A stretch of 64,000 nucleotides of DNA, taken from the NCBI GenBank assembly GCA_947492905.1, contig CANLOL010000002.1, forward strand, positions 124,001 to 188,000. Direction: 5' to 3'. The DNA is from an uncultured Sphingorhabdus sp. (GTDB taxonomy: Bacteria > Pseudomonadota > Alphaproteobacteria > Sphingomonadales > Sphingomonadaceae). The stretch's first letter is position 1. The number at the start of each line of letters is the position of its first letter. This document shows positions 63,972 through 64,000 of this stretch, one piece after another. The translations under genes were made by a program, and so were the position numbers. The notes below the pieces were generated by a model. That model was not told the origin of the DNA. It saw only the letters and a list, made by a program, of their open reading frames with translations, and ran no database searches.

Positions 63972-64000
63972 TGGGCAAGGCAAAATCTCCTCGCCGTGTA
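63971..64000 (+). CDS. rplV: 50S ribosomal protein L22, 3' partial
   Basis: Ten codons ([10 protein letters not shown]) run off the right edge. Position directly after rpsS and the start fit L22. Confidence 0.85.
   Translation, partial: MGKAKSPRRV

Noticed and set aside
1-64000. CRISPR arrays, insertion sequences or prophage genes
   Set aside because: No regularly spaced repeats, transposase or phage structural gene was seen; the only insertion evidence is the acs-bounded segment.

Overview
The window looks like a chromosomal segment of an AT-leaning alphaproteobacterium, most likely of the Sphingomonadales. Three things point there: the block Suv3-like helicase / S4-domain protein / FdxA, a complete Entner-Doudoroff block edd-glk-eda, and alphaproteobacterial versions of CobT and L3 with an acidic tail. 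The genus is not resolved. I saw no rRNA or tRNA gene, insertion sequence, CRISPR array or prophage. The left edge cuts a flavoprotein reductase and the right edge cuts rplV.

Layout. 1-4.6 kb: reductase, helicase, S4 protein, fdxA. 4.6-7.3 kb: an HD-domain protein divergent from a LytS/LytTR two-component pair. 7.3-14.3 kb: housekeeping genes (tadA, rpmB, phytase-like esterase, 2-hydroxyacid dehydrogenase, cysS, nitroreductase, cobT). 14.4-34 kb: a large cell-surface polysaccharide locus with regulators. 34-41.7 kb: GH42 beta-galactosidase, ALDH7-type dehydrogenase, a small inserted segment, acs, hppD. 42-45.5 kb: edd-glk-eda. 45.6-49.3 kb: DUF3604 / parvulin / HupE-UreJ operon. 49.3-55.7 kb: gltX, PhoX-like protein, DUF3667 membrane protein, type III polyketide synthase with an ICMT-like methyltransferase, and a small unknown gene. 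55.9-64 kb: str operon (rpsL-rpsG-fusA-tuf) running into the S10 operon (rpsJ-rplC-rplD-rplW-rplB-rpsS-rplV).

The most interesting part is the polysaccharide locus. It has the parts of a Wzx/Wzy-type pathway: a GT26 glycosyltransferase fused to a phosphoglycosyl transferase, flippases, GT2 and GT4 transferases, a polymerase, a chain-length protein and a Wza-type exporter. Next to the exporter lies a two-gene operon of an H-NOX haem sensor (NO or O2) and an NtrC-type sigma-54 response regulator. Sequences fitting -24/-12 sigma-54 promoters lie upstream of the exporter operon, the H-NOX operon, the fusion gene and the flippase-glycosyltransferase operon. Between the two divergent promoters at 31.7-31.9 kb sit three copies of a TTGCA-N3-TGCAA inverted repeat, exactly 22 bp apart, as expected for the regulator's enhancer. 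A soluble hybrid kinase with REC and Hpt domains at 19.2 kb is a candidate phosphodonor. The inferred picture is a gas-sensing switch for exopolysaccharide production and biofilm; the kinase link and the ligand are inference.

Other items to follow: a probable pseudoknotted leader RNA between rpsJ and rplC; a 0.9-kb insert bounded by two diverged copies of the acs 3' end; the little-studied DUF3604-PpiC-HupE operon; and an 18-bp perfect palindrome upstream of edd.
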